38,986 nt of DNA from Lentisphaerota bacterium. Its GTDB lineage: Bacteria > Verrucomicrobiota > Kiritimatiellia > Kiritimatiellales > Pontiellaceae. The notes under the pieces were generated by a model. That model did not search any database. It was not told the origin of the DNA and saw only the letters and a program-made list of their open reading frames with translations. Position 1 is the first letter of the stretch; every line of letters begins with the position of its first letter. The position numbers and the translations under genes are program-made. The stretch lies in the NCBI GenBank assembly GCA_012729265.1, contig JAAYDL010000027.1, positions 1 through 38,986 on the forward strand, in the 5' to 3' direction. Below are positions 1-8,481 of the stretch, piece by piece.

Positions 1-2
1 CA

Positions 3-737
3 TTTACTGACTACTCGACTGCTACACCAACGACGTATTATGCCGTAAAGGATCATCAAAACTCGGTTATCGCCATGGTTAATGCTTCCGGCTCCGTTGT
101 TGAATCCTACGAATATGATGCGTACGGAAATACAAAAATATTTAATGCCTCCGGCACCGAGCTTACGACTTCTGCCATTGGAAATCGATATATGTTCCAA
201 GGCCGGGAATATGATTCCGCTACCGGGCTGTATTATTTCCGAGCTCGTTGGTATGATCCCGATACAGGACGCTGGCTGTCAAAAGATCCGGTTGGTATCG
301 AAGGCGGCTTGAATCAGTATGTTTTCTGTGATAACAATCCGGTCAATAATGTTGACCCTACAGGCAATTTTTCAATTTTAATTGCTGTATGCGCGATCAC
401 CATTGCTGTAGTTGTTTTTGCAGTAGCAAATTCTATCATTTCAGGAAGCTCTAGGAGTAAAAAAATTGATGATGCGCAGTTTGACAAAGAGCATAAAAAG
501 TCAATGAAAGAATATGGGGATTTAATTGGTAAGGTTTTAGATGGTACGGCGACTCCTGAGGAAGAAGACCGTCTGTTAAATGGTGATCATGAGCAGAAAA
601 GGCGAGATAATGTGTTAGAAAACGCGCCTAATATCATAGATCTTGCAGAGGATGGCATGAAAAGTGATGGTATAGGGGCGGCGGGTGGAAAAATTATGGG
701 GGCTGGAGTTCCTGGACTTCCAGTATTGGTGAAGTAA
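3..737 (+). CDS. RHS repeat-associated core domain protein, C-terminal fragment with variable tail (5' end outside window)
   Basis: Frame is open from base 3. RHS core motif YEYDAYGN...RYMFQGREYDSATGLYYFRARWYDPDTGRWLSKDPVGIEGGLNQYVFCDNNPVNNVDPTGN, then a ~125-aa non-RHS tail with a hydrophobic segment. Confidence 0.93.
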   Translation, partial: FTDYSTATPTTYYAVKDHQNSVIAMVNASGSVVESYEYDAYGNTKIFNASGTELTTSAIGNRYMFQGREYDSATGLYYFRARWYDPDTGRWLSKDPVGIEGGLNQYVFCDNNPVNNVDPTGNFSILIAVCAITIAVVVFAVANSIISGSSRSKKIDDAQFDKEHKKSMKEYGDLIGKVLDGTATPEEEDRLLNGDHEQKRRDNVLENAPNIIDLAEDGMKSDGIGAAGGKIMGAGVPGLPVLVK

Positions 738-742
738 ATTTT

Positions 743-1153
743 ATGAAAATGCGTATACTAATTTTTATTGCATCGGTGTTTTTGGTTATATCCTTATATA
801 AGGGAATAATATCATTTAGATCTGATCTGATGAATGCTTCAAGCTCGGAGAATTTATTTGATTCTAAGTGGGATATTGATATGGTTGATAAGGTTGAGGT
901 GTTGAAAGAATTGAATTTGATTGTCGTTCGGGACAACACTATGCTTCTCAAAAAAATTGAATCGCTAGCCCATGAGAGAACAGAGTTGCACTTTTTGTAC
1001 GGAGTAATATTTCTTCTTATTCTTCTTGTTCTTCTTGGGGGGAGAGCTCGTGTTGATAAGTCATCGGAGGGGGGTCAGTCCCGTCTCGTAAAAAATGACA
1101 TAAAAAGCGGCGGTTGTATAATGATCATCGCACAAAAGAGCGAAGAAATTTAG
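743..1153 (+). CDS. Small hypothetical membrane protein, candidate partner/immunity of the RHS tail
   Basis: Starts 5 nt after the RHS stop. Two hydrophobic segments (ILIFIASVFLVISLY; FLYGVIFLLILLVLLGG). The 3' end lies inside a dispersed repeat. Confidence 0.55.
   Translation: MKMRILIFIASVFLVISLYKGIISFRSDLMNASSSENLFDSKWDIDMVDKVEVLKELNLIVVRDNTMLLKKIESLAHERTELHFLYGVIFLLILLVLLGGRARVDKSSEGGQSRLVKNDIKSGGCIMIIAQKSEEI
1071..1143 (+). repeat. Dispersed repeat A, copy 1 (GGGGTCAGTCCCG...)
   Basis: ggggtcagtcccgtctcgtaaaaaatgacataaaaagcggcggttgtataatgatcatcgcacaaaa aligns along its length with 2336..2407. Confidence 0.75.
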
Positions 1154-1205
1154 TGCGCTAGTATATGACCGGGAGAATCTTCGCTAGATATAGAGTTAAG
1201 ATATA

Positions 1206-2297
1206 GTGAGATTTGGTGTGTTGATGAAAAGATTATATTCGGGTGTTTATTTAAAGTGTTGTTGTGCCGTTTTCAGTCTGTTTGGGGCGGCTTCGATTTA
1301 TGCTGCAGAGCAGGAGGGTGTCGATTGGTCTGCAATCATTGAGCAGCAGAAGGAAGCTCAGTCCGTTCTTCGAGAAAAAGCTGATGCTTTAGTGGGACAG
1401 ATGACACAGAAGGAAAAGATTAATCTCTATTCCATGTCATCTAAAGAGATAACTCGTCTTGATATTCCTGCACACGATTGGTGGAATGAGGCGATTCACG
1501 GTGTCGCTCGGAATGGGATCGCGACACAGTTTCCGGTCTCTATTTCGATGGCTTCTACCTGGGATCTGGAATTAATCCTGCAAATGGCGGATGCCATTGG
1601 TCGGGAAGCGCGCGGCATACATAATTCCAGAGAAAACCCAACGGGTCGATACGAGGGACTTACGTTATGGAGTCCTACGATGAATCTTGCTCGTGATCCG
1701 CGCTGGGGTCGAAACGAAGAAACCTACGGAGAAGATCCCTTTCTCACTTCTGAAATGGCGGTTTCCTACATTCGGGGACTTCAAGGCTCTGATCCAAAAT
1801 ATTATCAGGCCGTTGCCTGTGCAAAGCATTTTATCGCTAACAATTCAGAAGAAGACCGCTATACCTCTGCTCCGATGATTAGTGAGCGGGATCTACGCGA
1901 ATGTTACATGCCTGCATTTAGGGCCGCAGTAGTGGATGCCAATGTTCAGCAGGTTATGACGGCCTACAACGGAATAAACGGAATTCCCTGTACCGTTAAT
2001 CGTTGGTTGCTTACTGATGTTTTGCGGGATGAATGGGGATTTTCAGGGTCGGTTGTAACGGATGCTGGGGCTCCCACCAGGTTGTTTGCAGATCACCACT
2101 ATGTTGAAAACAATGCCGAGGGAATGACAGCAATGCTGAATGCTGGAGTGGACGTGGTTGCAGATTTTAATGAAAATTATATAAGATATAGTATTCCTTC
2201 CGTTATTGCGGATGGGCGGGTTTCCGAAAAAATGTTTAATCGAGCCATTGTTCAAAATCTGACGACTCGAACGTCAGGTGTCGGTCCTAACATTTAA
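1206..2297 (+). CDS. Glycoside hydrolase family 3 N-terminal-domain protein (beta-glucosidase/xylosidase-like), probably truncated
   Basis: Signal peptide, then HDWWNEAIHGVARNG, LTLWSPTMNLARDPRWGRNEETYGEDPFL, ACAKHFIANN, MTAYNGINGIPCTVN, VVTDAGA. Ends at 363 aa without the GH3 C-terminal domain. Confidence 0.85.
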   Translation: MRFGVLMKRLYSGVYLKCCCAVFSLFGAASIYAAEQEGVDWSAIIEQQKEAQSVLREKADALVGQMTQKEKINLYSMSSKEITRLDIPAHDWWNEAIHGVARNGIATQFPVSISMASTWDLELILQMADAIGREARGIHNSRENPTGRYEGLTLWSPTMNLARDPRWGRNEETYGEDPFLTSEMAVSYIRGLQGSDPKYYQAVACAKHFIANNSEEDRYTSAPMISERDLRECYMPAFRAAVVDANVQQVMTAYNGINGIPCTVNRWLLTDVLRDEWGFSGSVVTDAGAPTRLFADHHYVENNAEGMTAMLNAGVDVVADFNENYIRYSIPSVIADGRVSEKMFNRAIVQNLTTRTSGVGPNI

Positions 2298-2335
2298 ACA
2301 TTTTCTGGAAAAGGTCTCGGTTGCACGGGGAGCCC

Positions 2336-2407
2336 GGGGCCAGTCCCGCAATCTCGAAAAAATGAGATAAAAAGCTTCGGGTATAGGATGATTAGCGCAG
2401 AAACGAA
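2336..2407 (+). repeat. Dispersed repeat A, copy 2 (GGGGCCAGTCCCG...)
   Basis: ggggccagtcccgcaatctcgaaaaaatgagataaaaagcttcgggtataggatgattagcgcagaaa; homologous to 1071..1143, same orientation. Confidence 0.75.
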
Positions 2408-2817
2408 CGGCTACATTTTGACCGCAGGGAATAGTCCACGCACGAAGAACACAAAGTATAGTAAATGAATTCTTGGCAACGTTGCGGCTTTGCAGAAGAT
2501 GATACCACGGAGCACGGGAGAAAACAGGGGGCTCTATTTGCAACGAATGGATGAAAAGCAGCGAATGGGGATTATTGCCGCTTCGCTGCCGTCGCTGTGC
2601 TCCAGCCTTACTTCGTATGTGCCACTGAATCATTCTGCCAAATCTCGCTTCGTGAACTTCGTGCCTTCAGCGTAGCGGGTGGTGAAAATAAAACTGAGGG
2701 TGAATGGATTTTAGGCAGAATGATGAACCGAGCCTTCAGCTCTATTTGCATTCGCAAATTATTTACCACTACGTTTTCAGCCATTGGAAATTATCTGCGC
2801 TTCGCTTCGGGGGATGA

Positions 2818-2867
2818 GGCAGGCTGGCGCGAATCCATGCTGGAGTTTGCGACAGAGAACCCTGCGG
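2818..2867 (+). repeat. Dispersed repeat B (50-bp core), copy 1
   Basis: ggcaggctggcgcgaatccatgctggagtttgcgacagagaaccctgcgg; near-identical to 21071..21120 and 23515..23564. Confidence 0.9.
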
Positions 2868-2913
2868 AACAGTTTTGAGGAGGAGATCGAGGATGTTACG
2901 AGGACGAGTAAGG

Positions 2914-3684
2914 CTAGGCGTTGGGCGTTGTGTCGAGAAATTCGTTCAACAGGGTGTTCAGCGTTTGGCGTGCAGTTTCGATTTCGGTTTCAAAGTCGGG
3001 GTGAGCGACGAGGCGTATTTCGACTTTGCCCATACCGGGGTAAAAGCCGAGGTCGATGTCGGTGGGTTGAAAATTGGCGGCTTCGAGAAGGGTGACAATA
3101 TCGGATTCTCCAACGCCTTTAGTCTGTACGATACGCACGAGTTTGGGACGCGCGTCGGCGTGTCGTATTTTGAGCCACGGAAGAATCGTTTCTTTTAGGA
3201 TGGCGTTAAACTCCAAGGGCGGTCCGGGAAGAATGAACAGGGCTTTGTTTTCGGGCAGGTCAATGCGTTGGCCGGGGGCGGCACCGACCGGGTTGGGCAA
3301 TACCGAGGCTCCTTCCAGAACGAGCGCCTGGCGCTCGGCGGCGGGCGTCATGGTGCGTCCGCGTGCGGCATAGCGCTCGGCCATCGCAACGACGCTGGGA
3401 GGGTCGAGGATAATTTTCCGGTCGAGCAGCAGGGCGAGGGCATCGCGGGTAATATCGTCGAGGGTGGGGCCGAGGCCGCCGCTGACAAAGACGAGATCGG
3501 TGCGGGCGAGGGCTTCGCGGACGGCGGATTGAATAATGGCGGGGTCGTCGGGGATCGTGGTGTCGCGCATCAGCTGTAGGCCGATGACGTAGAGTTCGCC
3601 GCCGAGATCCTTCGCGTGCGTGTTAAGTGTACGTCCGTTAAGGAGTTCATTGCCAATTGAAATGAGTTCTGCATATATATTCAT
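2914..3684 (-). CDS. CinA-like / molybdopterin-binding domain protein (competence/damage-inducible protein A family)
   Basis: MNIYAELISIGNELLNGRTLNTHAKDLGGELYVIGLQLMRDTTIPDD...VFVSGGLGPTLDDITRDALA...LPGPPLEF. Start set at the internal ATG (the listed ORF extends to 3711). Confidence 0.88.
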   Translation of the reverse strand: MNIYAELISIGNELLNGRTLNTHAKDLGGELYVIGLQLMRDTTIPDDPAIIQSAVREALARTDLVFVSGGLGPTLDDITRDALALLLDRKIILDPPSVVAMAERYAARGRTMTPAAERQALVLEGASVLPNPVGAAPGQRIDLPENKALFILPGPPLEFNAILKETILPWLKIRHADARPKLVRIVQTKGVGESDIVTLLEAANFQPTDIDLGFYPGMGKVEIRLVAHPDFETEIETARQTLNTLLNEFLDTTPNA

Positions 3685-3685
3685 G

Positions 3686-3764
3686 AACCACAACTCTCCA
3701 CTAATTTGCACTAATGATTGGTTTGCTATATGAGTGTCAATTAGTGTGGATCAGTGGTTGGGTA
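3686..3764. repeat. Degenerate 7-bp-period, partly palindromic intergenic repeat
   Basis: aaccacaactctccactaatttgcactaatgattggtttgctatatgagtgtcaattagtgtggatcagtggttgggt. Confidence 0.6.
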
Positions 3765-3768
3765 AAAT

Positions 3769-4680
3769 ATGCAAAAAAATGAAACAATTGTAGTGGAAAG
3801 TAGAAAACTCGGACGATTAGACGCATTTTTGGCGGAGCAGGAGCCGGAGGTTTCACGTTCGCAGTGGAAAACGCTGATTCAGGCGGGCTCGGTTACGGTG
3901 AACGGGGTCGCCTGTAAACCGAACCAGAAGCTGAAAGCGGCAGATGAGATTGCCTGGTCGCTGCCGGAAGAGACGTCGGCGGAGCCGCAGCCGGAGGCAA
4001 TGACGCTCGACATTCTTTATGAGGATGACGTCGTGCTGGTGCTGAACAAGCCGCCGGGGATGGTGGTTCATCCTGCGGCGGGGAATGAGACCGGTACACT
4101 GGTGAACGGCCTGCTTTTTCATGATCCGGCGTTTGCGTCGGTCGATCGCGCCGGGATTGTGCATCGGCTCGATAAGGATACGAGCGGGGTGATGGTGGTT
4201 GCGAAAACGAAGTCGGCGCAAACAGAACTGCTTCGTCAGTTTAAGGCCCGCGAGACAGAGAAGGAATATGTGGCGTTCGTGTGGGGCAAACCACCGCCCG
4301 CCGGGCGGCTGGAAACGTTGATTGGACGGCATCCGGTACATCGCCAGAAGATGGCGGTACTGGAAGAGGGGGGACGAATGGCGGTTTCAAGCTATGAAAC
4401 CGTGGAGCCCTTCGCAGAGGTTTCGTTGGTGCGCGTAAAGATTGAGACGGGGCGGACGCATCAGATTCGGGTGCATATGGCGCATTTGGGATACCCGGTG
4501 GTCGGCGATACGGTGTATGGCCGTGCGCGAAGGCATCATTTGCCGGTGCAGCCCGAGCGTCAGATGCTTCATGCCGCGCGTCTTGCTTTTACTCATCCTG
4601 TTTCGGGGAAAAGGCTTTCTTTCGAGGCGCCGTTGCTGGATGATATGCGCCATCTTTTAGAGGAACTAAGGACGGAATGA
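3769..4680 (+). CDS. rluD: RluA-family ribosomal large subunit pseudouridine synthase (RluD-like) with S4 domain
   Basis: S4 region SRSQWKTLIQAGSVTVNGVACKPNQKL; catalytic motif AGIVHRLDKDTSGVMVVAKT; GRTHQIRVHMAHLGYPVVGDTVYG. Confidence 0.93.
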   Translation: MQKNETIVVESRKLGRLDAFLAEQEPEVSRSQWKTLIQAGSVTVNGVACKPNQKLKAADEIAWSLPEETSAEPQPEAMTLDILYEDDVVLVLNKPPGMVVHPAAGNETGTLVNGLLFHDPAFASVDRAGIVHRLDKDTSGVMVVAKTKSAQTELLRQFKARETEKEYVAFVWGKPPPAGRLETLIGRHPVHRQKMAVLEEGGRMAVSSYETVEPFAEVSLVRVKIETGRTHQIRVHMAHLGYPVVGDTVYGRARRHHLPVQPERQMLHAARLAFTHPVSGKRLSFEAPLLDDMRHLLEELRTE

Positions 4681-5429
4681 CGGCAGAACCCACATTATAT
4701 GGATTGATCGACGATCTGGAAAAATATCTGGAATACCAGCGCGATGAAGGGGTGCAGCGGGTGGAGGTGGATCGTGCAGTGCTCGAAGAGCTTGCGCGGG
4801 AGCCCACCGAAGAAAAGGCGGAAGAGGTGACGGTGGAGGCCGCACCGATTCCGGCTGATTTTGAATCGCTGGAACAGATTGCTGAGCATGTGCTTCGCTG
4901 TCGGAGCTGTCCGCTCTGTCAGGAGCGCATACACGCGGTTCCCGGGGAAGGGAACGGCGACGCACCGGATATTCTTTTTGTGGGTGAGGGCCCTGGCGCA
5001 GACGAGGATCAGCTGGGGCGCCCGTTTGTGGGGAAGGCCGGGCAGTTGCTGGATAAAATGATCGAGGCGATGGGTTACAAACGGGAGCAGGTTTTTATTG
5101 CCAATATCGTCAAGTGCCGCCCGCTAAATAATCGTAAACCGCTGCCCGAGGAGATGGAAATGTGTATGCCGTATCTGCACCAACAGATTCGGTTGATTCG
5201 CCCGAAGGTGATTGTCGGACTCGGTGGAACAGCGATGGAGGGGTTGCTGGGCAATAAAGTGAGCATTACGCGAATGCGCGGGATCTGGCAGGAATATCAG
5301 GGTATTCGGCTGATGCCGACGTTCCACCCCTCGTATCTTCTGCGCGATCCCTCAAAGAAGAAAGAGGCGTGGCTCGATTTAAAGATGGTGCTGGCGGAAT
5401 TGGGAAAGGAACCTCCGCCGAGAAAATAA
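4677..5429 (+). CDS. Uracil-DNA glycosylase, family 4 (Fe-S type)
   Basis: CRSCPLCQER...FVGEGPGADEDQLGRPFVGKAGQLLDKMIEAMG...IANIVKCRPLNNRKP...PTFHPSYLLRDPSKK. ATGA overlap with rluD. Confidence 0.93.
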   Translation: MTAEPTLYGLIDDLEKYLEYQRDEGVQRVEVDRAVLEELAREPTEEKAEEVTVEAAPIPADFESLEQIAEHVLRCRSCPLCQERIHAVPGEGNGDAPDILFVGEGPGADEDQLGRPFVGKAGQLLDKMIEAMGYKREQVFIANIVKCRPLNNRKPLPEEMEMCMPYLHQQIRLIRPKVIVGLGGTAMEGLLGNKVSITRMRGIWQEYQGIRLMPTFHPSYLLRDPSKKKEAWLDLKMVLAELGKEPPPRK

Positions 5430-5506
5430 TTCAACGATTTGATGGAGAACGGGTCTTCTGAGTTTTTCCATCCGGGGGAGGTGAATGCCGAAAACGGCAC
5501 TCAATC

Positions 5507-6154
5507 ATGGAAGATAATGTACAGAATGATATAGATGAAAGCGGGGAGATCGTTAATACGAAATTCACGGCTGATTCTATGGCCGGTCCGGACGATGATG
5601 CGCTGGTGCTTAAAGCGCAGCAGGGCGATGTGCATGCCTTTGATGTGTTGGTAGAGCGCTACCAAAGCAAGATTTACGGACTCGTCTACAACATGACCTC
5701 CAACCGCGAAGATGCCGAAGATCTGGTTCAGGAAATTTTTGTAAAGGCCTATCGGGCGCTGCCCCGTTTTAAAGGGAAATCTTCCTTCTATACATGGCTC
5801 TACCGCATCGCGGTCAATAAGACCATTAACTACCGGAAAAAGCGCAATCGCAAACGTGCCATGAGTCTCGACGAGTTTGACAGCGAGATCAAACTCGACG
5901 ATGTCTATCACGACCTCACTTCCAAAGGATCGCCGCTTCGTAACCTTAGTTTGACGGAGCTTCAGAAAAAAATGAACGAGGCGTTACAAAACCTGTCTGA
6001 GAAGCACAGAACGGTTGTGATCCTGCACGATATGCAGGGTGTTCCTCACGAAAATATCGCCAAAATGACGGGCGCTTCGGTGGGAACCATTCGATCGCGG
6101 TTGTTCTATGCCAGAAGGCAGCTGCAGGCTGAACTGACGGAGTTCATAAAATGA
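5507..6154 (+). CDS. ECF-type RNA polymerase sigma factor
   Basis: FDVLVERYQSKIYGLVYNMTSNREDAEDLVQEIFVKAYRALPRFKGKSSFYTWLYRIAVNKTINYRKKR (region 2) and HRTVVILHDMQGVPHENIAKMTGASVGTIRSRLFYARRQL (region 4). Confidence 0.94.
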   Translation: MEDNVQNDIDESGEIVNTKFTADSMAGPDDDALVLKAQQGDVHAFDVLVERYQSKIYGLVYNMTSNREDAEDLVQEIFVKAYRALPRFKGKSSFYTWLYRIAVNKTINYRKKRNRKRAMSLDEFDSEIKLDDVYHDLTSKGSPLRNLSLTELQKKMNEALQNLSEKHRTVVILHDMQGVPHENIAKMTGASVGTIRSRLFYARRQLQAELTEFIK

Positions 6155-6648
6155 CGGACAACAATAGTATGGAAAAATGCAGTGTTGAGTGTGACGATGA
6201 GCTTCTGGACAAGCTCCTTCATCTCAAGTGCTACGAAACTCCTGAGACGGCGCGGATGACGCGTTGCCGACAAAACATTATGCGGGAGATTCGACAGCAG
6301 GGCCAGCGACGACGTCTTGTTGATCTTATGGAAGTTCGATTCCCTTGGTTTTTTGCCGAACCCAAATACGGCATTGCGCTGCTCTTCGTGGGATTTTTTG
6401 GACTACAGTATCTGGCCGTGAATGCCCGTTATGCCGCACAGGCCGATCCCGGTATTTATATTCAGCCGACTACTGTGGTTCAAGATGAGGGAATCCCCTC
6501 GGTCGAAAACAGGATCGCTTTAGCTCCCGAAGAGGAGGATTATTCCCGGTTTCCGGAAAATCCGGAAGATTTTACGCTCCTTAGAACCCCGCAAAACGGA
6601 AATTCATACGTCAAGCCGGTTATGGTTGAGTTTCTGCGCGAAGAATAA
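6151..6648 (+). CDS. Putative anti-sigma factor / membrane protein
   Basis: 4-nt overlap with the sigma gene; one hydrophobic segment (YGIALLFVGFFGLQYLAV). Call is positional. Confidence 0.55.
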   Translation: MTDNNSMEKCSVECDDELLDKLLHLKCYETPETARMTRCRQNIMREIRQQGQRRRLVDLMEVRFPWFFAEPKYGIALLFVGFFGLQYLAVNARYAAQADPGIYIQPTTVVQDEGIPSVENRIALAPEEEDYSRFPENPEDFTLLRTPQNGNSYVKPVMVEFLREE

Positions 6649-6666
6649 AATTTCCTCCTCCAATTA

Positions 6667-6707
6667 GAAAGCGCCCACGCATTTCTGCCGGGCGCTTTCG
6701 CTTTTTT
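6667..6707 (+). terminator. Rho-independent terminator
   Basis: GAAAGCGCCC-acgcatttctgcc-GGGCGCTTTC followed by gctttttt. Confidence 0.85.
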
Positions 6708-7015
6708 GATGCATTTTTTTTTACCAGCTGATTGACCCGCATTGTGCATTGTGAAATAAACCGCGCTTTCGATGAACGTCGAGAAGCTGAAATGGTCTCT
6801 TGAAAAACGGCGAGCGGCGCTTTGGTGCGGAAGTCTTGTCGATGGTCTCCTTTCGGAACATCTTTTCTGTGAGTGAGATTTAGAGTTTTTTGGCTCGAAA
6901 TATGCGGTTCTCTGGCGGAAGTCAGAAAAAAACTGCTTAAATGGTGTGCAATAAATGAGTGTGCGCGTCTGTTCTAGCTCATTCACGATTAATTGAACGT
7001 AGAAGGAAGTAAAAA

Positions 7016-8470
7016 ATGAAAAGAGTAGCCCTGTTGATTCTTTGTGCGGTATCGACCGTCACTTTCGGACAGCAACCTAATATGAGAGCCCAGCAGCGCC
7101 CGGCAGGAGGCGCGGGAGGTGCCATGGGCGGCGGCATGGGCGGCGGCATGGGTGGAGCCATGGGCGGCGGCGGATTCCAGGGCGGCGGCGGATTCCAGGG
7201 CGGCGGCATGGGAGGAGCCATGGGCGGCGGGTACGATGCGGCCCAATTCCAAGGTGGAGCTGGTATCGATATGAGCCAGCTTCCGCGTACCCAAAATGGT
7301 TCAACGCAAGCCCTGGCGACGGCTCAAGAGCCGGAGACAGCGGGCTATAATGAACTGATCGGCACTTTTTCAGAATTGGCTCAACAATTTGCTCAGGAAG
7401 ATACCCGAGATCTCGATGTTTTAGTTTATGAATGTAAATACATCGGTGCAGAAACCTTCCGTCAGGCCCTCGAACCGTTTCTTTCAGTTAATGGGGAGAT
7501 TTCCGATACCGACGATGCGGACTTGGTTATCATTCAGGATGACAGCGAGAGTCTTGAGCAGCTGAAGAAAATTGCGGAGTCGATCGATCGACCGGTTCGG
7601 CAGGTATTGGTCAGTGCCAGTGTGGTTGAATTCCAAATCAGCGACGGTTTTGAAAAAGATCTCAGTCTACAGTATTCGCAGTTTGTGAACATGGAACAGG
7701 TAAACCCGATCAGCGGAGCGAATACGGCCGATTTTGCTAAACGCATTATGAATGCGATTGTTCCCGCAAATCCGGCCACCATGAGCGGCTCTTCCTCCTA
7801 TCTCTATTATGATCCGGATGAGCAGACTATTATTTCTGCGTTTTTGAAATTTTTGGATACGAAAGGAACCGCTCGAATTCTTTCCTCACCCTCATTAATC
7901 ATGCGACGCGGACACACGGGGAACATTATTTCCGGTGAGGATATTCCGATCACCACTTCCAACGTAGGATCGCAGGGCATTACCTATTCGGTGCAATACA
8001 AGTCCGTCGGGATTAAGCTGCGTGTTACACCTGAATCTATTTTTGATAATCGTGTCGTGCTGGAAGTCAGCCCCGAGGTCTCCAATATTATCCGATACGA
8101 CAATCAGGGTAATCCGGTGATTGCCACCCGTAATGCCAGTACCATGTTGGAACTGAATGATGCTGAGATGGTCTCCATCGGCGGCCTTCTTCGTGAGGAA
8201 AAAACAGAGTCGGTCAAGCGGGTTCCCATTCTGGGCAGCATTCCGATTCTCGGCGCACTCTTTCGTTCCTCCAGCAGTGAGGAGATTCGCTCTCAATTGG
8301 TTATTTTCCTTACGGTCAACGTGGTTGGTCCGGATGAAATGAATTCGGATTCCATCACGCCCAGCAAGGTATCAGATGAGCTGAGAAAAAAAATTGATGC
8401 TTCCGATGAGGCCATCAATCAAAATGAGAAACCTTCCATTATCGAAGATGTTCAGCTTCTGATCAAATAA
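7016..8470 (+). CDS. Secretin (type II/III secretion-type outer-membrane channel) with Gly/Met-rich N-terminus
   Basis: Signal peptide; (GGGM)n/GGGGFQ repeats; VLVSASVVEFQ; GTARILSSPSLIMRRGHTGNIISGEDIPI; VGIKLRVTPESIFDNRVVLEVSPEVS; SIGGLLREEKTESVKRVPILGSIPILGALFRSSSSEEIRSQLVIFLTVNVV. Confidence 0.92.
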   Translation: MKRVALLILCAVSTVTFGQQPNMRAQQRPAGGAGGAMGGGMGGGMGGAMGGGGFQGGGGFQGGGMGGAMGGGYDAAQFQGGAGIDMSQLPRTQNGSTQALATAQEPETAGYNELIGTFSELAQQFAQEDTRDLDVLVYECKYIGAETFRQALEPFLSVNGEISDTDDADLVIIQDDSESLEQLKKIAESIDRPVRQVLVSASVVEFQISDGFEKDLSLQYSQFVNMEQVNPISGANTADFAKRIMNAIVPANPATMSGSSSYLYYDPDEQTIISAFLKFLDTKGTARILSSPSLIMRRGHTGNIISGEDIPITTSNVGSQGITYSVQYKSVGIKLRVTPESIFDNRVVLEVSPEVSNIIRYDNQGNPVIATRNASTMLELNDAEMVSIGGLLREEKTESVKRVPILGSIPILGALFRSSSSEEIRSQLVIFLTVNVVGPDEMNSDSITPSKVSDELRKKIDASDEAINQNEKPSIIEDVQLLIK

Positions 8471-8481
8471 GGCGGACATTT

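Noticed and set aside
2490-3198. Several short plus-strand ORFs between the GH3 gene and the CinA-like gene
   Set aside because: They lie in repeat-rich non-coding DNA or antisense to the CinA-like gene, and overlap each other in different frames.
7095-7236. Minus-strand proline-rich ORFs (MAPPMPPPWNPPPP...)
   Set aside because: Antisense translation of the Gly/Met repeat in the secretin gene.
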